Shown here piece by piece: positions 34,280-43,279 of a stretch of 64,000 nucleotides of DNA. Source of the DNA: Methanothrix sp. (GTDB taxonomy: Archaea > Halobacteriota > Methanosarcinia > Methanotrichales > Methanotrichaceae); the NCBI RefSeq assembly GCF_024518575.1, contig NZ_JANIHG010000003.1, positions 1-64,000 on the forward strand, in the 5' to 3' direction. A model generated the notes under the pieces. That model made no database searches. It was not told the origin of the DNA and saw nothing but the letters and a program-made list of their open reading frames with translations. Within the stretch, counting starts at the first letter, position 1. The number at the start of each line of letters is the position of its first letter. The position numbers and the translations under genes were made by a program.

Positions 34280-35374
34280 ATGAGAGTTCGCAGAAGCTTT
34301 GCGGCGGTTGAGCCGTGCGAGCATGGAGGCAGGATTCTTGAGCTTTCCCGAAGGCTCGGGGCCCAGATTCTTGACTTCAGCGCCAGCATCAACCCCCTCG
34401 GCCCCCCTCCCCTTGAGGATCTCGTGCTGAGCGAGCTGAAAAACATAAGCCATTATCCGGACATCAAATACAGCGATTTCAGAGAGGCTGCAGCATCATT
34501 CGTCGGCGTTGATCCTGAGAATATAGTCCCCGGAAACGGCTCATCGGAGATCATAAGGATCTTCTCAGAGGTCTGTCTCGAGGATGATGAGATCGCACTG
34601 ATTCCCGCGCCCACCTTCGGTGAGTACGAGACCCAGTCGAGGCTTGCTGGCGCGCGCATCGTGAAAACCGACCTGGGCGTCGAGGCTCCAAGAGCTCTCG
34701 ACTCCGTATTCGATGAACCGCTGCTGAGAGATGCAAAGGCGGCATTCTTCTGCAACCCGAACAATCCCACAGGTAAGCTCACGGAGAGAGAGGAGCTCAT
34801 CAGGCTTGCCGAGCGTTGTGAGAGCCGCGGGGTCTTTCTTCTCCTCGATGAGGCTTTCATAGAGCTCTCAGATCCCGATCAGAGCCTGGCAGATCTCGCG
34901 CCAGATATGGAATCTCTTGTGGTCATGAGATCCCTCACGAAATCATTCGGCGTTCCAGGGCTTAGGCTCGGATTCGCTGTCACGAACAGATGGCTTGCGG
35001 ATATCATGAACAGGGCGCGCATACCCTGGTCGATAAGCTCGATAGCGTCTGCCGTAGCTGTCCATCTTCTGAAGGATGAGGAGTTTCTGGAGAGGAGCAG
35101 AGAGTCGATCATCAAGGAGCTTGAATGGCTGACAGGTGCTCTCAGGAGCATAGGGCTGAGACCGCTCAGGAGCAGCACGAACTTCATACTCGTTGATGTA
35201 AAAGACACCGGACTGGGCTCAGGCGAGCTCGCAGATAGGATGCTGAATGAGGGTATCCTAATAAGAGATTGCAGATCGTTCGGCCTGGATGGCTACGTGA
35301 GGGTAGCTGTGCGAAGAAGGGATGAGAACGAGAGGCTGATCCTCGCGTTCAAGAATGTCCTGGAGGCGAGATGA
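34280..35374 (+). CDS. cobD: L-threonine-O-3-phosphate decarboxylase-like aminotransferase
   Basis: This PLP fold-type I protein makes the aminopropanol phosphate linker of cobalamin. The CobD-type N-terminus is EHGGRILELSRRLG with DFSASINPLGPP. FFCNPNNPTG and the PLP-lysine motif SLTKSFGVPGLRLGF follow. HisC is its closest relative, but a separate hisC exists at 51.2-52.2 kb and the next two genes are cobalamin-linked, so the cobalamin role is preferred. ATG 34280 was chosen; the frame is also open from TTG 34259. Confidence 0.85.
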   Translation: MRVRRSFAAVEPCEHGGRILELSRRLGAQILDFSASINPLGPPPLEDLVLSELKNISHYPDIKYSDFREAAASFVGVDPENIVPGNGSSEIIRIFSEVCLEDDEIALIPAPTFGEYETQSRLAGARIVKTDLGVEAPRALDSVFDEPLLRDAKAAFFCNPNNPTGKLTEREELIRLAERCESRGVFLLLDEAFIELSDPDQSLADLAPDMESLVVMRSLTKSFGVPGLRLGFAVTNRWLADIMNRARIPWSISSIASAVAVHLLKDEEFLERSRESIIKELEWLTGALRSIGLRPLRSSTNFILVDVKDTGLGSGELADRMLNEGILIRDCRSFGLDGYVRVAVRRRDENERLILAFKNVLEAR

Positions 35375-35607
35375 GGGAGAGCTGCGATCGTTACCCGTGC
35401 CACTTCGAGGGACAGGACTGCACATTCTGTTTCTGTCCGTTCTACCCGTGCCTAGACGAATCTCTGGGGTGCAGGATCGACGGTGTCTGGAGGTGTGACA
35501 ACTGCACGCTTCTGCACAGGCCTGACGTGGCAGCTGAGGTTGTTGAGGATCTGCTCAGAGGGGATGATATAGCTCTGGTCTGGAGGAGGGTGAGATCGCA
35601 GATATGA
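35371..35607 (+). CDS. Cysteine-rich small protein of the cobalamin cluster
   Basis: This 78-residue protein has ten Cys residues in the first ~50 positions (SCDRYPCHFEGQDCTFCFC, FYPCLD, GCRID, WRCDNCTLLH), suggesting a metal or Fe-S site. This cysteine-rich small domain is known as a fusion to, or neighbour of, cobalamin and cobalt genes. It overlaps the preceding gene (ATGA, 4 bp) and cbiB (4 bp), so all three are translationally coupled. A role in cobalt or corrinoid handling is inferred. Confidence 0.8.
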   Translation: MRESCDRYPCHFEGQDCTFCFCPFYPCLDESLGCRIDGVWRCDNCTLLHRPDVAAEVVEDLLRGDDIALVWRRVRSQI

Positions 35608-36545
35608 CAGATCCAATATTGGTCCTAATCATAGCGCTTCTGATCGATATACTGCTGGGAGAGCCGCCGTCAGCGCTCCATCCGGTCGTTTTAATGGGGA
35701 AGATGGTAGATCTTCTCAGGCGGATGATGCCGCGCAGGAAGCTCTCCGGCCTTATGATCACACTGTTTGTTATCTTTGGAGCCGTGGCTGGAGGCAATGC
35801 CCTGATCCGCATCGCCCATGCTCCTGGCGATCTCGCCGGATCCCCTGCGATCGGGGATATCCTGGCCCTTCTCATGGCCTCGTATCTCCTTAAATCCACA
35901 TTCGCATTCAGAAGTCTGATCGAGACCTCCAGGGAGATCGGCGGTCTCATCGATAAAGATCTCGATGCTGCAAAACGCCTCCTTCCGGCGCTGGTGAGCA
36001 GAAATCCTCTTACTCTTACACACGCCCAGGCCAGGTCTGCTGTAATCGAGTCGCTCTCCGAGAACTACGTCGATACGATCGTCTCTCCTCTCTTTTACTA
36101 CGTGACATTCTCGTACATAGGCCTCGGCGTGGAGGCTGCGCTCGCCTTCAAGGCTGTCAGCACGATGGACAGCATGCTCGGTTACAAGACCGATGAGCTC
36201 CGCGAGATCGGGTATGTTCCTGCCCGTCTTGATGATATCATGAACTGGATCCCGGCGAGGCTGAGCCTGCCACTGCTGATGATAGCCTCTCCAGGAAGAG
36301 CGGCTGATATACTAAGGGCATGCATGCGATACCGCTCAGCCACACCCAGCCCCAACTCCGGATGGCCGATGGCAGCAGCTGCGGGCGCTCTGGGCACGCG
36401 GCTGGAGAAGCCCGGAGTATACAAAATACTTGATGACGGTCGGGAGCCGGAGAGCGAGGACATATCATCTGCCATCTCGCTCATCGGAAGGGCGATGATC
36501 CTTGCTGCTTTGTTATCGGTGTTGCTGCTCATCCCGCTCAGATGA
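35604..36545 (+). CDS. cbiB: Adenosylcobinamide-phosphate synthase
   Basis: This membrane enzyme attaches aminopropanol (phosphate) to adenosylcobyric acid. LLIDILLGEPPSALHPVVLMGKMVD is the N-terminal signature, ENYVDTIVSPLFYY and KAVSTMDSMLGYK are conserved core motifs, and there are about five hydrophobic segments in 313 residues. The upstream threonine-phosphate decarboxylase supplies its co-substrate, giving a coherent three-gene cobalamin operon next to the corrinoid-dependent ACDS. Confidence 0.95.
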   Translation: MTDPILVLIIALLIDILLGEPPSALHPVVLMGKMVDLLRRMMPRRKLSGLMITLFVIFGAVAGGNALIRIAHAPGDLAGSPAIGDILALLMASYLLKSTFAFRSLIETSREIGGLIDKDLDAAKRLLPALVSRNPLTLTHAQARSAVIESLSENYVDTIVSPLFYYVTFSYIGLGVEAALAFKAVSTMDSMLGYKTDELREIGYVPARLDDIMNWIPARLSLPLLMIASPGRAADILRACMRYRSATPSPNSGWPMAAAAGALGTRLEKPGVYKILDDGREPESEDISSAISLIGRAMILAALLSVLLLIPLR

Positions 36546-36649
36546 GATCGACGTCCAAAAGGCCTCCTGCCGGTGATTCGGAGGATCAGCAATCTCGCAG
36601 GAAGATGTTGTGTCGGTTGGATTGGAGTGATTCAACCACATGAGCCCCA

Positions 36650-36685
36650 TAAAATAAGATCGGATCTGTGATCGCTCACAGATCC
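36650..36685 (-). terminator. Terminator of the surface-protein gene
   Basis: A perfect 10-bp stem GGATCTGTGA / TCACAGATCC with a 4-nt loop (36662-36685) abuts the stop codon and is followed on the minus strand by CTTATTTTATG. Confidence 0.7.
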
Positions 36686-38338
36686 CTACCATCCTGCCCT
36701 GAAGGAGTATGGCGGTTTGAGCCAGGATCTGAACGATGTGTAGTATCCTCCGAAGTCCGGCCTCCACGCCATGAATGAATATCCCTTCTGTATCGTGAAG
36801 TCCGCGTCGCTCGTGTCAGATGCCTGGGCGCCGGTATCGTAGATCACCGTGACCTTGACGCGCGCCTGCGTTGTTGCTATGTTCGGCGGTCGCCAGGTGA
36901 AGCTCGTCGCAGGTCCCATTATGCTCGCAATCGTGTGCGGGAATGTCTTTCCTCCGTCAGTTGAGTATGATAGCACCACGCCTGAGACTGATGCTGATGA
37001 CGGCATCGTCCAGGTTATCGTGAATGGAATCTGCCTCTTCAGGACCTCTCCACCATTTGGAGTTATGAGCCTGACCAGAGTGGAGTCCATCGCCTTGACG
37101 AACAGCCAGGTCTCGGTTATATCTGGCGCACCAGCTCTCGTGAACCTGAATGTTATGACATGGCTGCCAGCTCCAAGCCTGGCCCATTCATCATCTGTCA
37201 TCGACCATCCAGGATAGTACCAGCTCTTGGCGTTTATGCCTGTGCTTATTATAGTCCAGTTACCGCCATCGATCTTGTACTCTGCCTTGAGCAGATCCCA
37301 TATTGACTCCACCTGGAATGTTGTGAGTACAGGCTTGGTCGTATACGGTACAGGGCTCGATGCTGGCTCTATTGTAACACTGTAATCCTTGCCCGCGAGA
37401 GCAATCGGAGATCCTGTGAGCAGAGATGCTGAGAATTTTCCGCTAACACGGTTCTCGGCCGCGTTTACAACAGTATCAGTGGCCGCGATCCAGTTATTGC
37501 CATCCCAGACGTAGAGGTTGAGCGAGTTCTCGGCAACGTATGCGAGATCTGCATCAGCGTAGGATGTGGTTATTGTGGCCACTCCGCCCGGATTGCCTGT
37601 GAGTATGACATCAAAGTACCTGATCGGTATCGCAGGCAGTTTCGATGCGTCGTATGGCTCCTCTCCAGGCATGTATGCAGCGCTGCCCATTATGGTCCCG
37701 CTGTACACAATTCCTCTCAGCTCGACCCTGATACCGGCATCTGGATTGTCGAAGACCACAGGAGATGCATTTGTTACCTTTCCGTTTATGGTCCTGGCCG
37801 TGAGCCACGGGGCGTAATCCACGGAGCCGATCACGATATTGTTCGGGCTCACAGGCTTGCCTTTATCCCTTCCGACTCCACCATCACCCCAGAAGCATGC
37901 CCTCGAGAGAATCGTTGACATCAGGGTATTTCTGAGGCCTACGCCATTTCTCTCTATGTTGTTGTATAGTATCAAGGGGCTTGTGTTTGAAACATCTATG
38001 CCGGTGCCGGTCGATGCGCCTGTGATCGTGAATCCGGTCAGAACCACAGAGGATCCGGTGATCGATACAGCGTTTACTGATGGAGTGGCTGCGTTAATTG
38101 TGGGATTATTTATGCCTACGAGCTTCAGCGTCTTATCAACCACAACATTCTCGTTATACGTTCCAGAGTATACCACGATGGTGTCTCCCGGGCTGGCATT
38201 GTCGATGGCATCCTGAATGCTGCTCTTGGTACAGCCAGATGGACATACAGTATAAGTGGCAGCATCAGCTGATGCAACCAGGATCAAAATCGCCAGCCAG
38301 AGAGGCAGAACTGAGCTTACCCCCCTTCTTGAAATCAT
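36686..38338 (-). CDS. Secreted surface protein with beta-helix and Ig-like domains
   Basis: The 550-residue exported protein has a signal peptide (1-~26, ending SADA). An N-terminal NosD/pectate-lyase-like right-handed beta helix follows (SIQDAIDNASPGDTIVVYSGTYNENVVVDKTLKLVG split over residues ~40-75, continuing to ~140). A long unrecognised middle comes next, then a C-terminal Ig-like module beginning LITPNGGEVL (about residue 430), a common repeat of methanogen surface proteins. No C-terminal membrane anchor is visible, so it is probably released or bound to the sheath or S-layer. It has its own TATA box and terminator. Confidence 0.8.
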   Translation of the reverse strand: MISRRGVSSVLPLWLAILILVASADAATYTVCPSGCTKSSIQDAIDNASPGDTIVVYSGTYNENVVVDKTLKLVGINNPTINAATPSVNAVSITGSSVVLTGFTITGASTGTGIDVSNTSPLILYNNIERNGVGLRNTLMSTILSRACFWGDGGVGRDKGKPVSPNNIVIGSVDYAPWLTARTINGKVTNASPVVFDNPDAGIRVELRGIVYSGTIMGSAAYMPGEEPYDASKLPAIPIRYFDVILTGNPGGVATITTSYADADLAYVAENSLNLYVWDGNNWIAATDTVVNAAENRVSGKFSASLLTGSPIALAGKDYSVTIEPASSPVPYTTKPVLTTFQVESIWDLLKAEYKIDGGNWTIISTGINAKSWYYPGWSMTDDEWARLGAGSHVITFRFTRAGAPDITETWLFVKAMDSTLVRLITPNGGEVLKRQIPFTITWTMPSSASVSGVVLSYSTDGGKTFPHTIASIMGPATSFTWRPPNIATTQARVKVTVIYDTGAQASDTSDADFTIQKGYSFMAWRPDFGGYYTSFRSWLKPPYSFRAGW

Positions 38339-38378
38339 AGCTACTCACCTATTTGCTTATTGAGTAATGATTATTAGC

Positions 38379-38392
38379 ATGTTATATATATA
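38379..38392 (-). promoter_or_regulatory. TATA box of the surface-protein gene
   Basis: Minus-strand GGTATATATATAAC sits about 40-55 bp before ATG 38338, which also has a GGTGAG ribosome site. Confidence 0.6.
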
Positions 38393-38485
38393 CCTTCCTG
38401 CAAAGCAAATCTGTACTTGGTTTAAAAAATATTATAAACTAAAAAAGTTATTAACATTATTATTTTATAGCTTTCCCTGCTGGGT

Positions 38486-39244
38486 ATGGACAACTTTGCA
38501 GAGGAGCTGAAGGTGGAATCCGTAAATACACAACCTTTATCACGGGGGGCATGGAGAGAGTCTTATCTGCTGAACAAGCTCGATTTAGGAGTTGCCCTGA
38601 TGGAGACCCTGGGAGATCTGATCCGCGGGCTCCGGGAGATTTCGCGCGCGGAGCCCGAGAGCGATGATGTTGAGAGAGTATTCGGATGGCGCCCTGAGTC
38701 CATACGGCTCCTCGCGCCCTCGGAGGATGAGAGCATCATGCACATCGTCTTTGAGAAGGGCGTGGTGCTCGAGGTCCGGTACTTCCTCAACGACAGCCTG
38801 ATAGCCCTGGGGGACGATATGGAGATGCGTCTTATGCTCCAGGTGGATATCACCTCCAGGGTGGGATACAATGTCTTCTACTCAAAATACATTCACGGAC
38901 AGGGATACATAAGGGTATCACTGAGGGATGTTGAGAACAAGATGGTCCAGAAGATCCTGGAGGACTACTATCTTCCAAGACTCAGAAGCATATTCAAGCC
39001 TGTAATTATTGAGTTCAGAGGTTTCTCAGACAGGGACTTCTTCGGCGTCGAGGCCGGGAGGGAGCACGGCTACATCTACTATTCCCCTGTGAGGCCAAAG
39101 AGCGGAGAGAACGAGGTGAAGATCATTGATGTGATCTCCAGACTCTACCATCTGGACTCTCTCCTGAGAAACAGAGATATCCCGCACCAGCTGGCGGAGC
39201 TCGAGCTGCAGATGAGCTTTCTGCCGAGTGTGATGTGGATGTGA
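38486..39244 (+). CDS. Uncharacterised protein
   Basis: This 252-residue soluble protein is acidic and Leu-rich, with alternating strand/helix pattern (LNDSLIALGDDMEMRLMLQVDITSRVGYNVFYSKYIHGQGYIRV) and a helical C-terminus. I recognise no domain. ATG 38486 lies ~22-25 bp after TTTTATAG (about 38461-38468), so a leaderless start is likely. It is divergent from the surface protein across a 147-bp AT-rich promoter region and converges with the AlkD-like gene. Confidence 0.75.
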   Translation: MDNFAEELKVESVNTQPLSRGAWRESYLLNKLDLGVALMETLGDLIRGLREISRAEPESDDVERVFGWRPESIRLLAPSEDESIMHIVFEKGVVLEVRYFLNDSLIALGDDMEMRLMLQVDITSRVGYNVFYSKYIHGQGYIRVSLRDVENKMVQKILEDYYLPRLRSIFKPVIIEFRGFSDRDFFGVEAGREHGYIYYSPVRPKSGENEVKIIDVISRLYHLDSLLRNRDIPHQLAELELQMSFLPSVMWM

Positions 39245-39330
39245 GCGCCAGGAGCGACCTGGCCGGATGCACGGGATGCGGGTAACGAGAACTCCGTCAG
39301 GCCGGGATAGTGGAGCGCATAACCTGCTTT

Positions 39331-40047
39331 TCAGCGGGGCCTCTCCATCGCCAGTCTTCTCATGTCCGGAGGCATCTTCTCGATGGCGTAGCGGAGCGTG
39401 GTCCTGGGCATCTCGTTCTTTCGGGACATTACGTAGTTGAAGACCTCCTGCTGGTGGCACCTGCTGGCCTCCTTGAGAAGCCAGCCGCAGCCCTTCTGGA
39501 CCATATCATCAGCGTCTCGGAGCAGCATATCAGCGATCTCGAGCACATCGCTCAGGAACAGACCTCTGCGCGCTGGAAGTATCATGGTCGCGGCTGCAGC
39601 CCTGCGCACCCACCGGTTCTCTGATGCAGACCAGCTCTTCAAATTCTGGATGTACGCAGGGTACATCTCAACGAATGTTCCGAGCGAGTGGTTGCAGAAT
39701 GTATCGCACTTGACCCAGTTGTTGATGTAAGCTGTGACCCAGCGCTCGAAAACCTGAAAATCCGGGGGCTCGTAGCTCCTCCGGAGGGAGTATGCCCAGT
39801 CGAATGCCACGATCGCATCCTCTGTGTAATCCGTCTCCAGAAGGTCTTCGCAGAGCTCGAAGATCTCCCTCTTCCTCATGTGGCGGATCACCCTGAAATG
39901 ACGCCTGGCGATCTCTCTTACCACAGGAGTCCTCACCCCGTAGAGCCTCACAGGCTCCCTGAAGAAGCGCTGCGCAGACTCCCGCGTTTCGTCGTCAGCG
40001 TTCTGCAGCAGCTCTGCTCTTATCAGAGATACGAGATCCTCGCACAT
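39331..40047 (-). CDS. AlkD-like DNA alkylation repair HEAT protein
   Basis: The protein is made of HEAT-like helical repeats of the DNA glycosylase AlkD superfamily, which excises alkylated bases such as N3/N7-alkylpurines. Visible features are RLYGVRTPVVREIARRHFR, NWVKCDTFCNHSLG (WVxxDxxC, the AlkD-type Trp/Asp region) and VQKGCGWLLKEASR. The length is 238 residues from ATG 40047, the start I prefer because the longer frame (40152) is Arg/Ser-rich and lies over the preceding gene. It is the last gene of the minus-strand series beginning near 46.5 kb. Confidence 0.85.
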   Translation of the reverse strand: MCEDLVSLIRAELLQNADDETRESAQRFFREPVRLYGVRTPVVREIARRHFRVIRHMRKREIFELCEDLLETDYTEDAIVAFDWAYSLRRSYEPPDFQVFERWVTAYINNWVKCDTFCNHSLGTFVEMYPAYIQNLKSWSASENRWVRRAAAATMILPARRGLFLSDVLEIADMLLRDADDMVQKGCGWLLKEASRCHQQEVFNYVMSRKNEMPRTTLRYAIEKMPPDMRRLAMERPR

Positions 40048-40075
40048 TTCCTCTATGCTAGAATGTTCATGGGAT

Positions 40076-41314
40076 TCAGGACTGCTGGATCTGCGATCCT
40101 CCACCAGCCTTCCTGATCTCCTCGGCAAGCATCGGCAGGAACGTCCCGACATCTGTGACCAGGCCTATCGCCTGGGCTGTGCCCCTGTCCATGAGCTTGG
40201 TGACGGTTGCAGGATTGATATCTATACAGAGCGTCTTCACGTAAGAGGGAAGAAGGTTTCCGGTCGCTATGGAGTGCAGCATTGTAGCCATCATCAGTGC
40301 CATATCCACTCCCTTCAGTGCCTCTGCCATCGCATCCTTCGCCTTCACCGTATCTGTTATGACCTCGGGAAGCGGCCCGTCATCTCTTATCGAGCCGGCA
40401 AGCACGAATGGTATTCCTTTTTTTATGCACTCGTACATTATGCCGCCTCTGATCTTCCCCTCCTTTATCGCGTTCTCTATCGAGCCGCTGGCGATGATCT
40501 CGCTTATCGCATACAGATGGTTTCTGTGGCCCCCTGATGTCGCATTTCCCTTCATGTCCATTCCCAGGCTTGTGCCGAAGAGCTGTCTCTCGATGTCATG
40601 AACAGCGAGCGCATTTCCTGAGAGGAGGATATCGATGTAGCCGTCTCGGATAAGCTGCGCGAGCGCAGGCGCAGCGCCGGTGTGGACCACCGCCGGGCCG
40701 CATATCGCAGCTATCCTTCCGCCCTTTCTCTTTGTCGCAACAATCTCTGCTGCGATCTGCCTCACGATCTCCACGCTCGGACGCTCAGATGAGACCTCAT
40801 TCCTCATGAAGCCGAAGAAAGATTTCTCGCGGGGCCGCTCGGGTGGCACGACCTTCACGCCGGTGGTCCCCACGACGACCATGTCTCCCTTTTTTATGTG
40901 GTGTATCGGAGTGCATCTCGCGCTGCTGCCTGAGACAACTATAAGACAGTCCATCCGGCTCCCCTCAACAGGGATCCAGGTTCCTCTGAGCCTGATATAC
41001 GTGGGATGGTTTGTGGTCGAGTAGAACCCTCTGGGAACCACCATGTCATTGGGCGCAGGCTCGAGCCTCACATCCTCTGAGTCCACGAGCCTCGCACCCA
41101 GCGCGTTCAGAGCCTCCAGGATCTGGTTGAGATGCGCCGGGTCTTTACCTATAAGCGTGAGCCTGACATGGCTCGGCTCGTCCTTTCTCTTGCCAACCTT
41201 GAACTCCTTTATCTCGAACTCGCCCCCCATGTCCATGATCTTGTCAAGCGCCTTTGTCAGGATCAGCGAGTCTATCAGATGCCCCTCCATCTCTATATCG
41301 CATATCTCACTCAT
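40076..41314 (-). CDS. Archaeal ornithine cyclodeaminase-type (LOR/SDH-domain) protein
   Basis: This belongs to the LOR/SDH family (TIGR00300), whose archaeal member has been reported to convert ornithine to proline and ammonia. The N-terminal domain is EGHLIDSLILTKALDKI, then NDMVVPRGFYSTTNHPT (around the substrate Asn/Asp). The C-terminal Rossmann-like domain has KGGRIAAICGPAVVHTG and SGNALAVHDIE. From ATG 41314 it is 412 residues. A GTG at 41344 overlaps the RNA ligase stop (GTGA), but the family begins near the later ATG. Confidence 0.85.
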   Translation of the reverse strand: MSEICDIEMEGHLIDSLILTKALDKIMDMGGEFEIKEFKVGKRKDEPSHVRLTLIGKDPAHLNQILEALNALGARLVDSEDVRLEPAPNDMVVPRGFYSTTNHPTYIRLRGTWIPVEGSRMDCLIVVSGSSARCTPIHHIKKGDMVVVGTTGVKVVPPERPREKSFFGFMRNEVSSERPSVEIVRQIAAEIVATKRKGGRIAAICGPAVVHTGAAPALAQLIRDGYIDILLSGNALAVHDIERQLFGTSLGMDMKGNATSGGHRNHLYAISEIIASGSIENAIKEGKIRGGIMYECIKKGIPFVLAGSIRDDGPLPEVITDTVKAKDAMAEALKGVDMALMMATMLHSIATGNLLPSYVKTLCIDINPATVTKLMDRGTAQAIGLVTDVGTFLPMLAEEIRKAGGGSQIQQS

Positions 41315-41340
41315 ACAAACAACAGCTCCAAAAACTGCGC

Positions 41341-42462
41341 TCACCAGGGCTGGCCCTCGATGACCGCCAGGGTCTTGTCGTTCGTGGACATCACCTGCTT
41401 CAGGATTCTGACCACGTACCTGTCTCCGTCCTGCTCAGGTATATCAAATATGGCCTTCGTCCCCATTCGTCTGAGGTGCTGCTCGAAGTCACGCGCAGTC
41501 TGTATCGATCTCACCCTTATCTGCACCTGCTGCACGATCTGCTCGCCCTGCATTCTTCTCCGGATCGTATCGGTGAGCGGCACCAGTATGCTCTCACCAA
41601 GCCTTAAAGCTCTTTCTCTCAGTGCCGCTTCATCCTCATTCCATTCTACAGACTGGAACCCCTCACGAACGACCCTTGAGAAGAAGAAGTCCTGCGCGTA
41701 ATCATTGTAGTACCTGAAGGCGAACTCCAGGTCGCTGCAGTTGCTCTCCGAGGCGGTGTACTTCAACGGGCTCGCCCGATTCTCAGGATCCTTTATGACG
41801 ACTCCCTCCCGCCCGGCCCTCCCTAGCCTCTTTATTATGCGAAATATCTCATCCGCAGCCCTCTCAACCGGGAACTCGCCGAAGAACGGGACGTGCTTAA
41901 CGCAGTACTCCTCTGCAAGCGCATGCGTGGCATGAACGCCCATCATCGAGCGGCAGTTCTTCTTTGAGATATCAAAGAGGTAGAAGTCTATGCTCTCAAC
42001 AGGATAGACTTCCTTAGGCACGTAGGGATTCTCCGGACCGACCATCTCCCCGCACAGTACAACATCTGGATGATCCTCGAAGAGCTCCGGATCCACCCTC
42101 TCCCGAACGATCTCTGTAGAGAACGGGCATATGTATCCTCCCCTCGTCAGAGCATACACATCACCGTCGACAGAGACTGCTCTTATGTTGTAGCCATTCA
42201 TCTTCTCCTCGACAGCCACCCTGTCGAGAAAGTTCCTCCTGATCGCAGGGCCCAGCATCATGGCCCTCCTTATCTTCGGATATCCGTGGACTACATCACC
42301 GTTCTCAAATATCACAGTCCCGGGCTCGACGCCGGATATGCCCTTCTCGAAGCGCAGGAGGCGGGGCTCAGGCCAGCTGGAGAGCTTCAGTATGCCTTCC
42401 GTCAGAGATTCAAGCCTCTCAACAGGCACACCCAGGCTCCTCGCTGCCCTGCTCAGGTTCAT
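41341..42462 (-). CDS. ATP-dependent RNA ligase (Pab1020 family)
   Basis: This nucleotidyltransferase has the adenylation motif EEKMNGYNIRAV (the K-x-N/D-G motif I; Lys is the adenylated residue), then FPVERAADEIFRI, EGVVIKDP (motif IV) and KYT (motif V). The 373-residue size and C-terminal dimerisation region match the archaeal Pab1020-type ligases, which circularise or join RNA in vitro; their cellular role is unsettled. It lies 25 bp after the CBS array on the same strand, a position worth noting because CBS domains sense adenylates. Confidence 0.92.
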   Translation of the reverse strand: MNLSRAARSLGVPVERLESLTEGILKLSSWPEPRLLRFEKGISGVEPGTVIFENGDVVHGYPKIRRAMMLGPAIRRNFLDRVAVEEKMNGYNIRAVSVDGDVYALTRGGYICPFSTEIVRERVDPELFEDHPDVVLCGEMVGPENPYVPKEVYPVESIDFYLFDISKKNCRSMMGVHATHALAEEYCVKHVPFFGEFPVERAADEIFRIIKRLGRAGREGVVIKDPENRASPLKYTASESNCSDLEFAFRYYNDYAQDFFFSRVVREGFQSVEWNEDEAALRERALRLGESILVPLTDTIRRRMQGEQIVQQVQIRVRSIQTARDFEQHLRRMGTKAIFDIPEQDGDRYVVRILKQVMSTNDKTLAVIEGQPW

Positions 42463-42487
42463 GATGAAGAGCCCCTTAAAAAGAGGA

Positions 42488-43276
42488 TCAGGCGGCCAGG
42501 GCCTTTGTCCTGACCAGGTAGTCTATGAGGCACCTCCTGGTGATCATCCCGGCCAGAGATCCGTCCCTGTTGAGCACCGGAAGGCCTCCGCGATTCTCCT
42601 CCAGGATGATCCTTCGGACCTCTTCCAGCGGAGTGTCCACGTAGACGTACTTCACATCCTGGGTCATGACATCAGATACCAGAAGGTTCTTTATCCTGCC
42701 CTCCTGCTGGCGCCATGAGACCAGATCGCGAAACGCCCTGAACGCTCTTGCTATATCTCTCTCCGTGAGTATGCCGACGAGCTTTCCGCCATCGAGAACA
42801 GGAAGCCTCCCGATATCCCTGTCCATCATCATCCTTCTCGCGTGAATGAGCCTGTCGCTGGGGGCTACTGTGAGGGCGGAGCGCATCGCATCCTTGGAGA
42901 TGCCTGTGAGCTTGACGTTAGCGAGGATCTCCCTCGGCCTAACCCAGCCCAGGATCTCATCGTTCTGGGTGACAACCAGAACAGAGGTCTTCTGGAGCAG
43001 CAGTATCGCCTCCTCGATGCCCATCTCGGGGTGTACCGGTATAACGGCATCAAGAGTCGCAGCTGCCACGTGCAGGGATGACGCTGGCATACCAAGCCGC
43101 TTCCTTGTGCCGAGAACCCTGGCGATCTGCCTCATCGTTATTATGCCACCGAGCTTGCCGTTGTTTGTCACAAGCAGTCTCCTGGTGCCGTGCTTCTCCA
43201 TCAGATCGAGCGCATGCCCGAGACGCTCAGATTTGTCTATCGTTATCGGCGGTGTCATTATATCCTTAACCTGCAT
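42488..43276 (-). CDS. Four-CBS-domain protein (CBS array member 5)
   Basis: This 262-residue protein consists of CBS motifs only. The four begin near VKDIMTPPITID, LDAVIPVHPE, MRSALTVAPSD and VSDVMTQDVKYV, forming two Bateman modules. Such modules bind AMP, ATP, SAM or similar ligands and usually regulate an attached or partner protein. No effector domain is present. A GGTGATG ribosome site precedes ATG. It lies 3 bp after the neighbouring CBS gene. Confidence 0.92.
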   Translation of the reverse strand: MQVKDIMTPPITIDKSERLGHALDLMEKHGTRRLLVTNNGKLGGIITMRQIARVLGTRKRLGMPASSLHVAAATLDAVIPVHPEMGIEEAILLLQKTSVLVVTQNDEILGWVRPREILANVKLTGISKDAMRSALTVAPSDRLIHARRMMMDRDIGRLPVLDGGKLVGILTERDIARAFRAFRDLVSWRQQEGRIKNLLVSDVMTQDVKYVYVDTPLEEVRRIILEENRGGLPVLNRDGSLAGMITRRCLIDYLVRTKALAA

Positions 43277-43279
43277 GCA

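Noticed and set aside
34280-35374. Second histidinol-phosphate aminotransferase
   Set aside because: The CobD-type N-terminus (EHGGRILELSRRLG) and the overlapping cobalamin genes favour threonine-phosphate decarboxylase; a clear hisC is elsewhere in the window.
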